The notes under the pieces: generated by a model
Told to the model about the DNA's origin: nothing
The model's input: the letters and a program-made list of their open reading frames with translations, nothing else
Database searches by the model: none
Shown: in pieces, positions 51,348-60,368 of the stretch
Numbering within the stretch: the stretch's first letter is position 1
Layout: every line of letters begins with the position of its first letter
Program-made: the position numbers and the translations under genes
Source of the DNA: Aeromonas lacus
GTDB lineage: Bacteria > Pseudomonadota > Gammaproteobacteria > Enterobacterales > Aeromonadaceae
Assembly (NCBI RefSeq): GCF_000764665.1
Contig: NZ_JRGM01000009.1
Coordinates: forward strand, 1 to 64,000
Reading direction: 5' to 3'
Length of the DNA stretch: 64,000 nt

Positions 51348-53057
51348 TTACCCCAAATCCTCGGCCAGCCGGAGCACCTCATCCACCGAGGTAATACCCT
51401 CACGGGCATAATCGAGGGCAGTGAGGGCCAATGGCCGATAGTGCTCATGCTGACGGGCTGCCTTGGCAAAACCCTCAGCGTCATTACGGCGCAGTGCATC
51501 CATCATCGGCTGATCCAGCTCCAGCAACTCGTAAACCCCGATCCGGCCCGAATAGCCGGTGAAGTTGCAGCTCTGGCAACCCCGCCCCTTGTGATAGGTA
51601 TGCTGCCCGGGGGCCTCTCCCGAGAGCACGGTAAGCCAGGTCGTCTGTCCTTCATCCGGCACCTTCTCCTCGACGCAGTGTTCGCAGATCCGTCTCACCA
51701 GTCGCTGAGCGACAACCGCCCGCAGGGCGCTGGCAACCAGATAACCCGGAGCCCCCATATCGATCAGGCGCAGAGCACTGGTCACCGCATCGTTGGTATG
51801 CAAGGTGGTCAGCACCAGGTGACCGGTGATGGCGCCGCGCAGGCCGATCTCCACCGTCTCGTTGTCGCGCATCTCGCCCACCAGCAGGATGTCCGGGTCC
51901 TGACGCAAGGTAGACCGCAGCACGTGGGAGAAGGTGAGGCCAATCTTGGGGTTGACCTGCACCTGGCTGATGCGAGGCAAGCGGTACTCCACCGGGTCTT
52001 CAACCGTGATGATCTTCTGGCTCGCCTGATTGAGTTCGGAGAGGGCGCCATAGAGAGTCGTAGTCTTGCCGCTACCGGTCGGTCCCGTTACCAGGATCAT
52101 ACCGTGCGGCCGTTTGAGCTGACGGCGGAAACGGGTCAGGATATCGGGCGGCATCCCGGTTTCAGTCAGCGAGAGGATGCCCGAGGATTGATCCAGCAGA
52201 CGCATCACCACCGACTCGCCATACTGCACCGGCATGGTGGACATCCGCACGCCCACATCGCGCCCGCGCACCTTCATGTTGAAACGGCCATCCTGCGGCA
52301 AGCGCTTCTCGGAGATATCGAGCCCCGCCACCAGCTTGAGACGCAGCACCAGCGCCTGGGCGATGCGCACCTCGTTAAGGATATTCTCGTGGAGGATGCC
52401 GTCGATCCGCTGGCGAATGCGCAGCACCTTCTCGTCCGGCTCGATATGGATATCCGAAGCGCCAACCTGAACCGCGTCCTCGAACACGGAGCGCAGCAGC
52501 TTGGCCACTGTCGCCTCCCCCTCATCGGCAGCGCTCAGATTGCCGGAACCCAGCTCGAAGCCGGAGTCCTGATACTCCTCCTGCAGCTGCTCGGCAAAGC
52601 TCTCAATCTCGCGGGTGCGGCGATAGAGACGGTCGAAATACTCCAGCAGCTGCCCTTCACGTGCCACCGCAAGCACCATGATGCGCGGGCTGAGCAGAGC
52701 GGCGATGGCATCCAGTGCGCTCAAATCGGCCGGATCCGACATGGCAACCGTCACCCGATCGTCAGTGAGATTGACCGCCAGCGCCCGGTAACGGCGCGCC
52801 TGCACCTCGGGCAACAGCGGCACGGCGGCAGCATCTATGGTGAGGTTGTTGAGATCGAAGAATGGCACATCCAGCTGGCGGGCGAGAAATTGCAGCAGCT
52901 GCACCTCGCTGATAAAGCCGAGGTCGATGAGGGTGGTGCCCAGCTTGCGGCCGGTCTGACGCTGCTGCTGCAGCGCTAGCTGCAGCTGATCATCGGAGAT
53001 GATCTGCTCTTGTACCAGCAGGTCGCCGAGGCGCATTTTCAGTCTGGGTTGTGCCAT
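51348..53057 (-). CDS. mshE: MSHA extension ATPase MshE, c-di-GMP-binding
   Basis: A 569-aa PilB/GspE-family hexameric ATPase that powers pilus extension. The N-terminal MshEN domain has two copies of the RLGxxL motif (MRLGDLLVQEQIISDDQLQL, from about residue 8, and KLGTTLIDLGFISEVQLLQF), the established c-di-GMP-binding signature. Catalytic parts: Walker A GPTGSGKT (325-332), the Asp box and Walker B GEMRDNET, and His box TLHTNDA. A zinc tetracysteine (CEHC...CQSC) lies near the C-terminus. Pilus extension is thus expected to depend on c-di-GMP. Confidence 0.96.
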   Translation of the reverse strand: MAQPRLKMRLGDLLVQEQIISDDQLQLALQQQRQTGRKLGTTLIDLGFISEVQLLQFLARQLDVPFFDLNNLTIDAAAVPLLPEVQARRYRALAVNLTDDRVTVAMSDPADLSALDAIAALLSPRIMVLAVAREGQLLEYFDRLYRRTREIESFAEQLQEEYQDSGFELGSGNLSAADEGEATVAKLLRSVFEDAVQVGASDIHIEPDEKVLRIRQRIDGILHENILNEVRIAQALVLRLKLVAGLDISEKRLPQDGRFNMKVRGRDVGVRMSTMPVQYGESVVMRLLDQSSGILSLTETGMPPDILTRFRRQLKRPHGMILVTGPTGSGKTTTLYGALSELNQASQKIITVEDPVEYRLPRISQVQVNPKIGLTFSHVLRSTLRQDPDILLVGEMRDNETVEIGLRGAITGHLVLTTLHTNDAVTSALRLIDMGAPGYLVASALRAVVAQRLVRRICEHCVEEKVPDEGQTTWLTVLSGEAPGQHTYHKGRGCQSCNFTGYSGRIGVYELLELDQPMMDALRRNDAEGFAKAARQHEHYRPLALTALDYAREGITSVDEVLRLAEDLG

Positions 53058-53113
53058 TGCTACTCCGATTCCTGTTGTTCTCTTCCCTCTTGCTCCATCT
53101 GATCCGGTGATCG

Positions 53114-54205
53114 TCAGGGAGCAAGCTGGGCAATCCGTTGTTCCAACCAGCTGGTGGATGCTTCACCCAGGTTGCCATGCAGCTGAGCATTGCGATAGGC
53201 ATCGAGGGCACGCTGGCTGTGGCCCTGACCATCCTCGGCCACACCGAGCCCCAGCCACCAGCGCCCCTGATCGGGCTGCTGGCGCAGCAGCTTCACATAG
53301 AGATTGGCCGCCTCGACATTCTGTCCCAGCTCCTGCGCCAGTCCGGCCCAAGTCGCGTAATAGTCCAGATTGCTGGCGAGATCAGGCTGATAACCAGCCA
53401 ACCAGCCCAGCGCCTGCTGCTGCAACCCCTCGCTGATGGCGAGACGGGCCAGTAGCAGACGAAAATCGGCCTGTTGCGGATCGAGCCGGATCCCCTCCTC
53501 CAGCAGCTGGCGTGCCTCGGTCAGCCGCCCTTCGCCGTAGAGCAACCCGGCCAGCTGTTCACGGGCGCCCTGGTTATAGGGATCGTGGGCCAGCACGTCG
53601 TAGTAGTTGTCCTGAGCATCGCGCATATTGCCCTTGGCCATGGCGGTAGTCGCCTTGCGCTCCGAGAGCGCTGCCAGCTCTTTGGGTGACAGCTCGACCG
53701 TTTCAATCTTGAGCACGCTCGGCTTGCGCGGTACGGCGGCAGCCTGCTGCTCTGCGGCCAGCTCGGCATAAAGCTCGGGCTGCAGCTCCTCATCGGTCGG
53801 CGTCCGCTCGTCAATCTCGCTGGAGGCGTCAAAGGGAGCACCTTCCCCCTGAGCCAGCGATGCCTCGTCTTCAGCTTCTTCCTCTGCAGGTTCCGCCTGA
53901 CGGGGCAGAGGCAGGGTAGCGGCCACTTCGGCCGATGCAGATGAGGCGACCGGCTCAGCCACCCGGGCAACCGCATCGGGAGCGCTCTGCTCGCTGACTA
54001 CATTAGCCTGCGGTGCAACCACACGGGTTTGCTGCCAGTAGATCCAGGTTCGCCATCCTAGGATCCCGAGCGCCAGCCCGCAGAGCAGGGTGAGCAGCAA
54101 CATCCACCAACCCTGCTGGCGCGCCGGAGCGACGTAGACGGCCGCCCCTTCGACGCTTTGCTGGCGCTGCTCCAGATCTTTCAGCATCTGGTTGATCACA
54201 CTCAT
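53114..54205 (-). CDS. mshN: MSHA biogenesis protein MshN (TPR)
   Basis: A 363-aa bitopic membrane protein: cytoplasmic N-terminus with a coiled-coil-like MSVINQMLKDLEQRQQ, a membrane segment (about 32-51), an acidic Pro- and Glu-rich periplasmic linker and several TPR repeats in the C-terminal half (for example NQGAREQLAGLLYGEGRLTEARQ). It should bind other pilus-machine parts in the periplasm. The start at 54205 overlaps mshM in ATGA. Confidence 0.88.
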   Translation of the reverse strand: MSVINQMLKDLEQRQQSVEGAAVYVAPARQQGWWMLLLTLLCGLALGILGWRTWIYWQQTRVVAPQANVVSEQSAPDAVARVAEPVASSASAEVAATLPLPRQAEPAEEEAEDEASLAQGEGAPFDASSEIDERTPTDEELQPELYAELAAEQQAAAVPRKPSVLKIETVELSPKELAALSERKATTAMAKGNMRDAQDNYYDVLAHDPYNQGAREQLAGLLYGEGRLTEARQLLEEGIRLDPQQADFRLLLARLAISEGLQQQALGWLAGYQPDLASNLDYYATWAGLAQELGQNVEAANLYVKLLRQQPDQGRWWLGLGVAEDGQGHSQRALDAYRNAQLHGNLGEASTSWLEQRIAQLAP

Positions 54206-55092
54206 GACCAGACTCCATAAGCCAGGGCACATCCCAGCAATAGCAACAGCGGCCACCAGCGCCGTGGCGCAAAACGGCTGGCATCGTCGGTATCACGAAT
54301 GGCGAGCCCTACCAGCCGGCCATCGACCTGACGAGCCCCCTGACCATAGGCCAGCATCAGGCACTTGTGCGCCAGGATGTTGATAAGCCTTGGCACCCCG
54401 CGCGAGGCGCGCCACAGCAGGCGCAAGGCGCGGCCGGCGAATAGCGGCGCACCGCGATAGCCGGAGATCTGCAATCTGTGCTCCAGATAGGCACGAGTCT
54501 CGTCAAAACTGAGTGGTCGCAGGCGATAGGAGAAGCCAATGCGCTGGCGCAGCTGACGCAAATTGGTTTTGGCCAGCCGCACATCCAGTTCGGGCTGACC
54601 AAACAGCACTATCTGCAACAGCTTGCTCGATTCGGTTTCCAGATTGCCAAACAGCCGAATTGCCTCCAGCGTCTCATCCGGCAGGGCTTGCGCCTCATCG
54701 ATCAAGACCACCACCCGACTTCCCTGCTGATACAGGCTGATAAGGTGGCGATGGATGCGATCGGTCAGATCCAGCTCGCTTTGATCCCGCACCGACAACC
54801 CCAGCTCCAGCGCCAGCGCGGTGCGCAGCTCGGCCGGACTAAGGTGGGGATTGGGCAGCCACGCGAGGCGTACCGGGCACTCTTCCGAGCCCAGCTCGCT
54901 CAGCAATTTGCGGCAGAGCAGCGTCTTGCCGGTGCCCACTTCGCCGGTCACCTTGATAAAGCCTTCCCCCTGAGCCAACGCCCAGTTGAGCACCTGCAGC
55001 GCCTCTTCATGAGGCGGCAGGCCGTAGTAGAAACCGGTGTTGGGGGTAAGGCTGAACGGCGCCTCCTGCAGGCCGAAATGGGTCAGGTACAT
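54202..55092 (-). CDS. mshM: MSHA biogenesis ATPase MshM (ExeA-like AAA)
   Basis: A 296-aa AAA ATPase: Walker A GEVGTGKT (about residues 50-57), Walker B VVVLIDEAQ, and a C-terminal membrane segment (RRWWPLLLLLGCALAYGVW). It resembles the ExeA N-terminal domain and PilT-independent MSHA factors, and may place or open the secretin. It follows mshL by 92 bases. Confidence 0.92.
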   Translation of the reverse strand: MYLTHFGLQEAPFSLTPNTGFYYGLPPHEEALQVLNWALAQGEGFIKVTGEVGTGKTLLCRKLLSELGSEECPVRLAWLPNPHLSPAELRTALALELGLSVRDQSELDLTDRIHRHLISLYQQGSRVVVLIDEAQALPDETLEAIRLFGNLETESSKLLQIVLFGQPELDVRLAKTNLRQLRQRIGFSYRLRPLSFDETRAYLEHRLQISGYRGAPLFAGRALRLLWRASRGVPRLINILAHKCLMLAYGQGARQVDGRLVGLAIRDTDDASRFAPRRWWPLLLLLGCALAYGVWS

Positions 55093-55184
55093 CTGTCGTT
55101 ACCTGCTACAGCGGGCAAGAGACCTCTGCGAACAAATCGCCGCAGACCATCCGAAATAAGACTGACCGCTCGCTGAGTCATGAA

Positions 55185-56855
55185 TTAGCCCTTGGAGGGA
55201 TACCACTTGTCGAGCAGGTCGGCAGATCGCTGCAGCTCGTTCTGCCAGGTATCCTTATCGACGACGGTCGGCTTGAGCATAATCACCAGTTCTACCTTCC
55301 TGTTGCTTTTACTGCGGTTGGTAAAGGCTTCGCCCACCCAGGGGATATCACCCAGCAACGGCACCTTGCTGACAGTCTCCTTCTTGTCAGTCTTCATCAG
55401 ACCACCGATCACGATGATGTCGCCGTTATTGGCCTGCACCACGGTATCGGACTCACGAATAGAGCTCTTGGCGAGTGGTAATTCCAGGATGTCACTGTCA
55501 GTCACCTTGATGGTCTTGGTTTGCTCTTCGGTATCAATGACTGAGGGGTGAATATGCAGTAGCACTTTGCCCTCTTCATCGATCTGTGGCGTGACATCGA
55601 GAGAGATACCCGAGAAGAAAGGAGTCAGCTCAACATTGGGCGTAGTTCGGTCACCACTTGCCGTACTCACCGTTGTAGTCGAAGCATTGGTGACAAAATA
55701 CTCGTCGGTACCGACTTTAATCACCGCCTTCTGGTTATTGGTAGCAGTCACACGCGGACTGGAGAGGGTATTCACATCGCCCTGTGTTTTCAGCAACTTG
55801 ACGGTAACATCGAAATTGCCATCGGAGATTTTGAAACTGGCCCCGCCGCCCAGAGCGGTAAAAATCTGGTTGGTTGTACTGGGCAACTGAGTATCGGCCA
55901 GAGATCCGCCAGTGGTCATCCCCTTGCCATCGGCAGTTGCAGAGAGCTTGTCCCAGTTCACTCCCTGCTCGTAACCCTCACCAAGAGTCACTTCAAGGAT
56001 GCGAGCCTCCAGCACCACCTGACGCTTGAGGTGATCTTCCGACTGGCTGAGGAACTCGCGCACCGCCTTGAGCTCTTTCGGATAGGCCCGCACCGTCACC
56101 AGACCCGCCTGTGGGCTAGTGATCACGGCTCGTCCATCCCCGTTGCCAATCAGAGTCTGCAGTGAATCGCGCAGATCGGTCCAGTAGTCGCTATTGCTGT
56201 CGGTCTCGATCCGGGTGCCATTGCCACTGCTGTTCGAGTTGCTCGAGTTGTTTGTCGTGCTATTGGTCGTGCTATTGCTGGATGAGCTGTCGAAATTGCT
56301 GTTGCTACCGTTGTTGTTGTCATTGGCAGTCACCCCGCCAGTACTGACCGAGGTGCGGGAGAGGCCGCGACGGGAGAGCATCAGGTAGTTGACCGGGATG
56401 GTCTCGGTGCGCAGGCCGGCCGGATAGATATGGAAAACACTCCCCTTGCGCTGCACGTCGAAGCCATACATATCGCCAACTACCGCCAGCACTTCGGGCA
56501 GGGTGACATCTTTCAGTTCGACCGAGACCAGCCCGGAGACCCCGGGATGCACCGCCACGCTATAGCGGGAGCCCTTGAACAGTGAACCGAAAAACTCCAC
56601 CGCCTCCACGTCGTGGGCCGCGATCCGCAACCGCTTCTCCGGCATGGCAACCGGCATCTGCGGCCGGTTCAGTTGCAGCAGCTCGCTCTGCACCGACTTG
56701 GGCAGCGTGGTCAGGGGGGTATTTTGCTGCTTCTGCTGCTCATTCATCGCCTGCTTGAGCGCGTCCTTGGCCTGAGTTGGCTCTGGGTGCTTGTAGGTAG
56801 TGCAACCTGCGGCCATCATGGCCAAGGTGATCAGACAGAAACGGTGTATTTTCAT
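55185..56855 (-). CDS. mshL: MSHA outer-membrane secretin MshL
   Basis: A 556-aa lipoprotein secretin. Signal peptide with lipobox Cys18 (LAMMAAGC), N-terminal domains with the secretin repeats, then the beta-barrel gate domain (about 245-540) with VQVANNGDIIVIGGLM-type and VPLLGDIPWVGEAFTNR signatures. A low-complexity Asn/Ser/Thr-rich insert (about residues 178-222, bases 56190-56324) separates N-domains from the ring. It forms the channel through which the pilus leaves the cell. Confidence 0.94.
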   Translation of the reverse strand: MKIHRFCLITLAMMAAGCTTYKHPEPTQAKDALKQAMNEQQKQQNTPLTTLPKSVQSELLQLNRPQMPVAMPEKRLRIAAHDVEAVEFFGSLFKGSRYSVAVHPGVSGLVSVELKDVTLPEVLAVVGDMYGFDVQRKGSVFHIYPAGLRTETIPVNYLMLSRRGLSRTSVSTGGVTANDNNNGSNSNFDSSSSNSTTNSTTNNSSNSNSSGNGTRIETDSNSDYWTDLRDSLQTLIGNGDGRAVITSPQAGLVTVRAYPKELKAVREFLSQSEDHLKRQVVLEARILEVTLGEGYEQGVNWDKLSATADGKGMTTGGSLADTQLPSTTNQIFTALGGGASFKISDGNFDVTVKLLKTQGDVNTLSSPRVTATNNQKAVIKVGTDEYFVTNASTTTVSTASGDRTTPNVELTPFFSGISLDVTPQIDEEGKVLLHIHPSVIDTEEQTKTIKVTDSDILELPLAKSSIRESDTVVQANNGDIIVIGGLMKTDKKETVSKVPLLGDIPWVGEAFTNRSKSNRKVELVIMLKPTVVDKDTWQNELQRSADLLDKWYPSKG

Positions 56856-56919
56856 GTAATTAGTGCACCCTGCAATGAAACTCGATAAATCCGGCTTACC
56901 TGCCAATGGCTAGTGCGGC

Positions 56920-57249
56920 TCAAACCCTGATCTTGCTGGCAAACAGTGCCACCGAGTGGCGTTTTCCCGCCTTTTCCAACACCACCGCATCGGCATTGAT
57001 GGCCACCAGCTTGTAGCCGTCCACCTGCTGCCCGACCCGGTAACTCTTGCCATTGAGCACCGCCAGTGCCGGGCCATTGCCCAGCATGATGCTCTGCAGC
57101 TTCGGCAAGCCGGCGCTATTCTGGCCGGTTGCACTCGCGCCAACCGCTACATCGGCCAAGGGCGCGGTGGGATCCTGCAACACCTCGACCTGACCGGCTT
57201 GCGCCAGCAACGCAAAGAGGCAAGCCCCCAATGCAAACCATCTAGCCAC
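56920..57249 (-). CDS. mshK: MSHA biogenesis protein MshK
   Basis: A 109-aa exported protein: signal peptide (MARWFALGACLFALLAQAGQ), then a PilP-like beta domain with LPKLQSIMLGNGPALAVLNGKSYRVGQ. PilP-type proteins bridge the inner-membrane PilN/O complex and the secretin. It overlaps mshJ by 8 bases. Confidence 0.85.
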   Translation of the reverse strand: MARWFALGACLFALLAQAGQVEVLQDPTAPLADVAVGASATGQNSAGLPKLQSIMLGNGPALAVLNGKSYRVGQQVDGYKLVAINADAVVLEKAGKRHSVALFASKIRV

Positions 57250-57895
57250 GAATAAACTCCTTGCTAGTACTCAAGGTGTAGATCTCCATCTCCACCACGG
57301 CCCCCGGATAGGCTTTCACCTGATAATCGAACTGTTTCCAGTAAAAGTGGCGGGGTAACGCCTCCAGGGCCTTGAGATATTGATACACATCGAAATAACC
57401 GCCTTCCAGCTGGAGACGGATACCGTGTTTGTAAAGATTGACCTTCTGCCCCTGCTCTCCGGCCATCAGTGGCGTCGGCTCCAGTGAACTGAGTGCCAGC
57501 ATATGGAGATTGGCAGAGCGGGAGAGCAGCGCCTCCAGCACCTGCGGCATCTCGTGCGCCGGGATCAGGTCGACAGTCTGGGCCTTGAGCGCCTGATCCA
57601 CCCCGGCCAGATCGCTCTCAACCCTTGCCAGCTGCTCGCGAACTCCCTGATTGGGATCCCGCTGCAGACGGGCCTGCTTGCCCAGATTTTCCAACCCGAG
57701 GATCTCGAGATCGCGTTCGGCGGCGCTCAGGGCCATGCGATCCTGTTGCAACCGGGTATCGGCGCCATCCAGCCAGCCATAGACGCTGGCTGCCACCAGC
57801 AACACCAGCCCGGTCAGCAGGATCAGCATCCGTTCCCGCTGGCTCAGGGCGGCAATTCGCCGGGCCCACTCCTGCCATTGTGCTTTCAGGTTCAT
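57242..57895 (-). CDS. mshJ: MSHA biogenesis protein MshJ (PilO-like)
   Basis: A 217-aa bitopic protein with a short cytoplasmic start, a membrane segment (about 24-43, ILLTGLVLLVAASVYGWL), a coiled coil and a periplasmic ferredoxin-like domain, as in PilO. It aligns with MshI2 in the alignment complex. It overlaps mshI2 by one base. Confidence 0.88.
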   Translation of the reverse strand: MNLKAQWQEWARRIAALSQRERMLILLTGLVLLVAASVYGWLDGADTRLQQDRMALSAAERDLEILGLENLGKQARLQRDPNQGVREQLARVESDLAGVDQALKAQTVDLIPAHEMPQVLEALLSRSANLHMLALSSLEPTPLMAGEQGQKVNLYKHGIRLQLEGGYFDVYQYLKALEALPRHFYWKQFDYQVKAYPGAVVEMEIYTLSTSKEFIRG

Positions 57896-58488
57896 CAGGG
57901 CTTCTCCCGCGCAATGCCACTCAACTGGAACGCAAGACGCCCCTCCTTGTCACGACTCAGGGTCAACTCGCTAAACTCCTTGCCCATCAGGGTCGGTGCC
58001 TGCTTGAAGCGATTGACCCAGGCCGGCACATCCTGACTGCGACCAGCAAAACCGGAGAGATTGATCCGCCCTTCGTGGATCTCGATCCGTTGCAGGGAGA
58101 GATTGCTGCTGCGAATGCGGGAGAGATCGGCCAGCACTCCGGCATAGCCCTGCGATTTTTGCAGGGATAAAGAGCCCAGCTGACGCAGCAGCTCCTGTCT
58201 GGCCCCCAGATCGTCCTGCTTGTTGAGCAACTGCTGCTGCAGAGCCGGATCGGCCAGATGGCGCGCCAGATCGGCATCGAGTCGCTGCGCCTCGCTACGC
58301 TTGAGCTCCAGCTCGGCGTTGACCTGTGCCAGCGCCCTGCTGACACTGTGCTGCTGCCAGCCGTAACCGGCGCCGACCAGCAAGACGACAAGCAGGGTGA
58401 TGCCCCATGCCAGCACCATCTGGTTGAGGCTGGCCCACTGCCGTTTGGGATGAAACTCGGCGCCATAGAGGTTTATCTGACGTTTCAT
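57895..58488 (-). CDS. mshI2: MSHA biogenesis protein MshI2 (PilN-like)
   Basis: A 197-aa bitopic protein: the INLYGAEFHPKR motif at the cytoplasmic N-terminus (PilN segment binding PilM), a membrane helix (about 26-46), a coiled coil (about 50-90) and a periplasmic domain. It overlaps mshI by one base, and the two products together equal PilM-PilN. Confidence 0.9.
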   Translation of the reverse strand: MKRQINLYGAEFHPKRQWASLNQMVLAWGITLLVVLLVGAGYGWQQHSVSRALAQVNAELELKRSEAQRLDADLARHLADPALQQQLLNKQDDLGARQELLRQLGSLSLQKSQGYAGVLADLSRIRSSNLSLQRIEIHEGRINLSGFAGRSQDVPAWVNRFKQAPTLMGKEFSELTLSRDKEGRLAFQLSGIAREKP

Positions 58489-59351
58489 CAGGCATCCTCC
58501 CCGATGGCGGCGGCATAGGCCGACAGATACTCGACACCGGCCAGTACCGCCTTGTTGGCCATGGCGGAGACAGCGAGGCCGAAGGTATGCTCCATGTGGC
58601 GAACCAGGGTGCCAATAAAGGGCGAGGCGACGGCCAGCTGCATCTGGCCAATCTCCGGCAGTTTGAGCTGGCCGACCAGATAATCGAACGAGCGCTGGAT
58701 CTCCAGCGCCAGCGAGTCGAGCAACATGCTGTCAGGCTCCTGTTCGCCGGTCAGGGAAGCAAAGCCGCGCAGCTGGCGGGAGAAGCAGAGCCCCCCCTGA
58801 TGGAACACCAGCAGTTGCAGATCCTGCCCCTTCGGCTGCCAGAGCAGCATGCGTACCGTCGCATCCGCCTCATAAAGGGAGGTCAGCGCCAGTTCGTCAC
58901 TGATGATGGATTGCAGAGTGGCAATGCCGTTGATCGCCTCCGCCAGTTGTTGCACCCTGCTCTTGGGCAGGCAGATGACATTGATCCGCGGGCGACCGGC
59001 GGGTGGAGTGGGCAGATCCACATAATCCATCGCCAGTTGCAGCACCGGCTCGCTGACATAATCCTTGATGGCCCAGGGGAGCGCCCCCGCCATTTCGGCA
59101 TCGGGAACGGCGGGCTTGTCGATCTGGATCTGCTGATAGAGCGGAGCTGCCAGGGCAACACGAACACGGGATTTGGCAAGGCCGTGGCGAGTGAAAAGTT
59201 CGTTGACGGCAAGCGGCCACTCTTGCGCACTGTTGATGGCGCGCGTAGCAAACACAGGGGGATTGCCCACAGCTGCCAGCATGATCCTGTCATTGGCCAA
59301 CAAGAGCCCCACCTGGCGGCTTGGCATCGACCGTCTGAACAGTTGTTTCAT
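58488..59351 (-). CDS. mshI: MSHA biogenesis protein MshI (PilM-like)
   Basis: A 287-aa cytoplasmic actin-like protein of the PilM type: the N-terminal QVGLLLANDRIMLAAVG, an ALPWAIKDYVSEPVLQLAMDYVDLP segment, and a C-terminal domain with LALEIQRSFDYLVGQLKLPEIGQM. It should bind the MshI2 N-terminus beneath the inner membrane. It is the first gene of the msh operon here. The 86-base divergent gap to the plus-strand PLP gene holds its promoter. Confidence 0.9.
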   Translation of the reverse strand: MKQLFRRSMPSRQVGLLLANDRIMLAAVGNPPVFATRAINSAQEWPLAVNELFTRHGLAKSRVRVALAAPLYQQIQIDKPAVPDAEMAGALPWAIKDYVSEPVLQLAMDYVDLPTPPAGRPRINVICLPKSRVQQLAEAINGIATLQSIISDELALTSLYEADATVRMLLWQPKGQDLQLLVFHQGGLCFSRQLRGFASLTGEQEPDSMLLDSLALEIQRSFDYLVGQLKLPEIGQMQLAVASPFIGTLVRHMEHTFGLAVSAMANKAVLAGVEYLSAYAAAIGEDA

Positions 59352-59392
59352 GTAAGCCCGCCCGTCATTAGTGATTAAATGAGTGAAACATT

Positions 59393-59422
59393 AACATAAA
59401 CAGCAGATTAGCCTCCAGACAA
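59393..59422 (-). promoter_or_regulatory. candidate sigma70-like promoter of the msh operon
   Basis: On the minus strand TTGTCT (-35, 59417-59422) and TATGTT (-10, 59393-59398) are 18 bases apart, giving a start about 35 bases before the mshI ATG. It overlaps the divergent PLP gene's leader. Confidence 0.4.
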
Positions 59423-59437
59423 AAGAGGGACTCACCA

Positions 59438-60364
59438 TTGCAAGCCAACCCTTCGCCGCCGGCGTTTGAAATCAGTGCCATTGGCCCGTCACCACTGCAA
59501 GCGATTTACCATCCCCTACTGGCCAACTATGGCGTAGAGCTCTGGTGCAAACGAGACGATCTGATCCACCCGCTCATCTCCGGCAACAAGTGGCGCAAGC
59601 TCAAGTACCATCTGCACCATGCCCGCGAACACGGCAAATGCCACCTGCTCTCGTTTGGTGGCGCTTACTCCAATCATATCCATGCCCTGGCCGCTGCTGG
59701 CCATCAATTTGGCCTTCGCACCACAGGTATCATACGGGGCGAAAGTGACTCAGTCAGCAACTCTACCCTGAGCGATGCCAGACGCTGGGGCATGGATCTC
59801 GTTTTTGTCGATCGGCAGAGCTACCGGCAGCGTCAGGAGCCAGAATGGCTGGCTCAATTTGAAGCCGCAGACACCCTCATCGTTCCCGAAGGCGGGAGCA
59901 GTCCTCTCGCCATCCCCGGAGTGGCAGAACTGGTGACGGAGCTCCCCTTCTCGCCGGATCTCTGGGTGCTCCCCTGCGCCAGCGGCGGCACCCTGGCAGG
60001 CCTGATTGCTGGCAAGCGGGAAAGCGAGCAGATCCTCGCCATCGCCGTGCTCAAGGGAGGCGACTTTATCGCCGACGAGGTGCGGCGCCTCTACCCCACC
60101 TCCGCCACAACCCCTGGCTGGCAGATCGCACTGGATCATCACGACGGAGGTTACGCCAAATTCAGCCCGGCGCTCTGGCAGTGGGTACAGGCCTTCAGCG
60201 CCGAAACCGGTCTGCCGCTGGAGCCCATCTACAGCGGCAAGGCAATGTATGGGCTGTTTCGCGAGCTGGCAGCGGGCCGTATTGCCCCGGGCAGCAGGAT
60301 CGTCTTTATCCACACGGGTGGCATGCAGGGGCTGGCCGGGCTCAGGGAGCAGGGCCGCCTCTGA
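59438..60364 (+). CDS. PLP-dependent enzyme, D-cysteine desulfhydrase / ACC deaminase family
   Basis: A 308-aa type II PLP enzyme with KRDDLIHPLISGNKWRKLKY (the Lys binding PLP is in the GNKWRKL part) near the N-terminus, SFGGAYSNHIHALAAAG, and LPCASGGTLAGLIAG (the phosphate-binding loop). Members degrade D-cysteine to pyruvate, H2S and ammonia or open 1-aminocyclopropane-1-carboxylate; which one applies is unknown. The start is TTG at 59438 with AGAGGGA before it, and no ATG exists in the first 117 codons. It lies on the opposite strand between mshI and mshH and converges on mshH with 4 bases between stops. Confidence 0.85.
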   Translation: MQANPSPPAFEISAIGPSPLQAIYHPLLANYGVELWCKRDDLIHPLISGNKWRKLKYHLHHAREHGKCHLLSFGGAYSNHIHALAAAGHQFGLRTTGIIRGESDSVSNSTLSDARRWGMDLVFVDRQSYRQRQEPEWLAQFEAADTLIVPEGGSSPLAIPGVAELVTELPFSPDLWVLPCASGGTLAGLIAGKRESEQILAIAVLKGGDFIADEVRRLYPTSATTPGWQIALDHHDGGYAKFSPALWQWVQAFSAETGLPLEPIYSGKAMYGLFRELAAGRIAPGSRIVFIHTGGMQGLAGLREQGRL

Positions 60365-60368
60365 AACA

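Noticed and set aside
51030-52979. Long plus-strand open frame (649 codons) opposite mshG and mshE
   Set aside because: Antisense shadow; the minus-strand genes are fully conserved.
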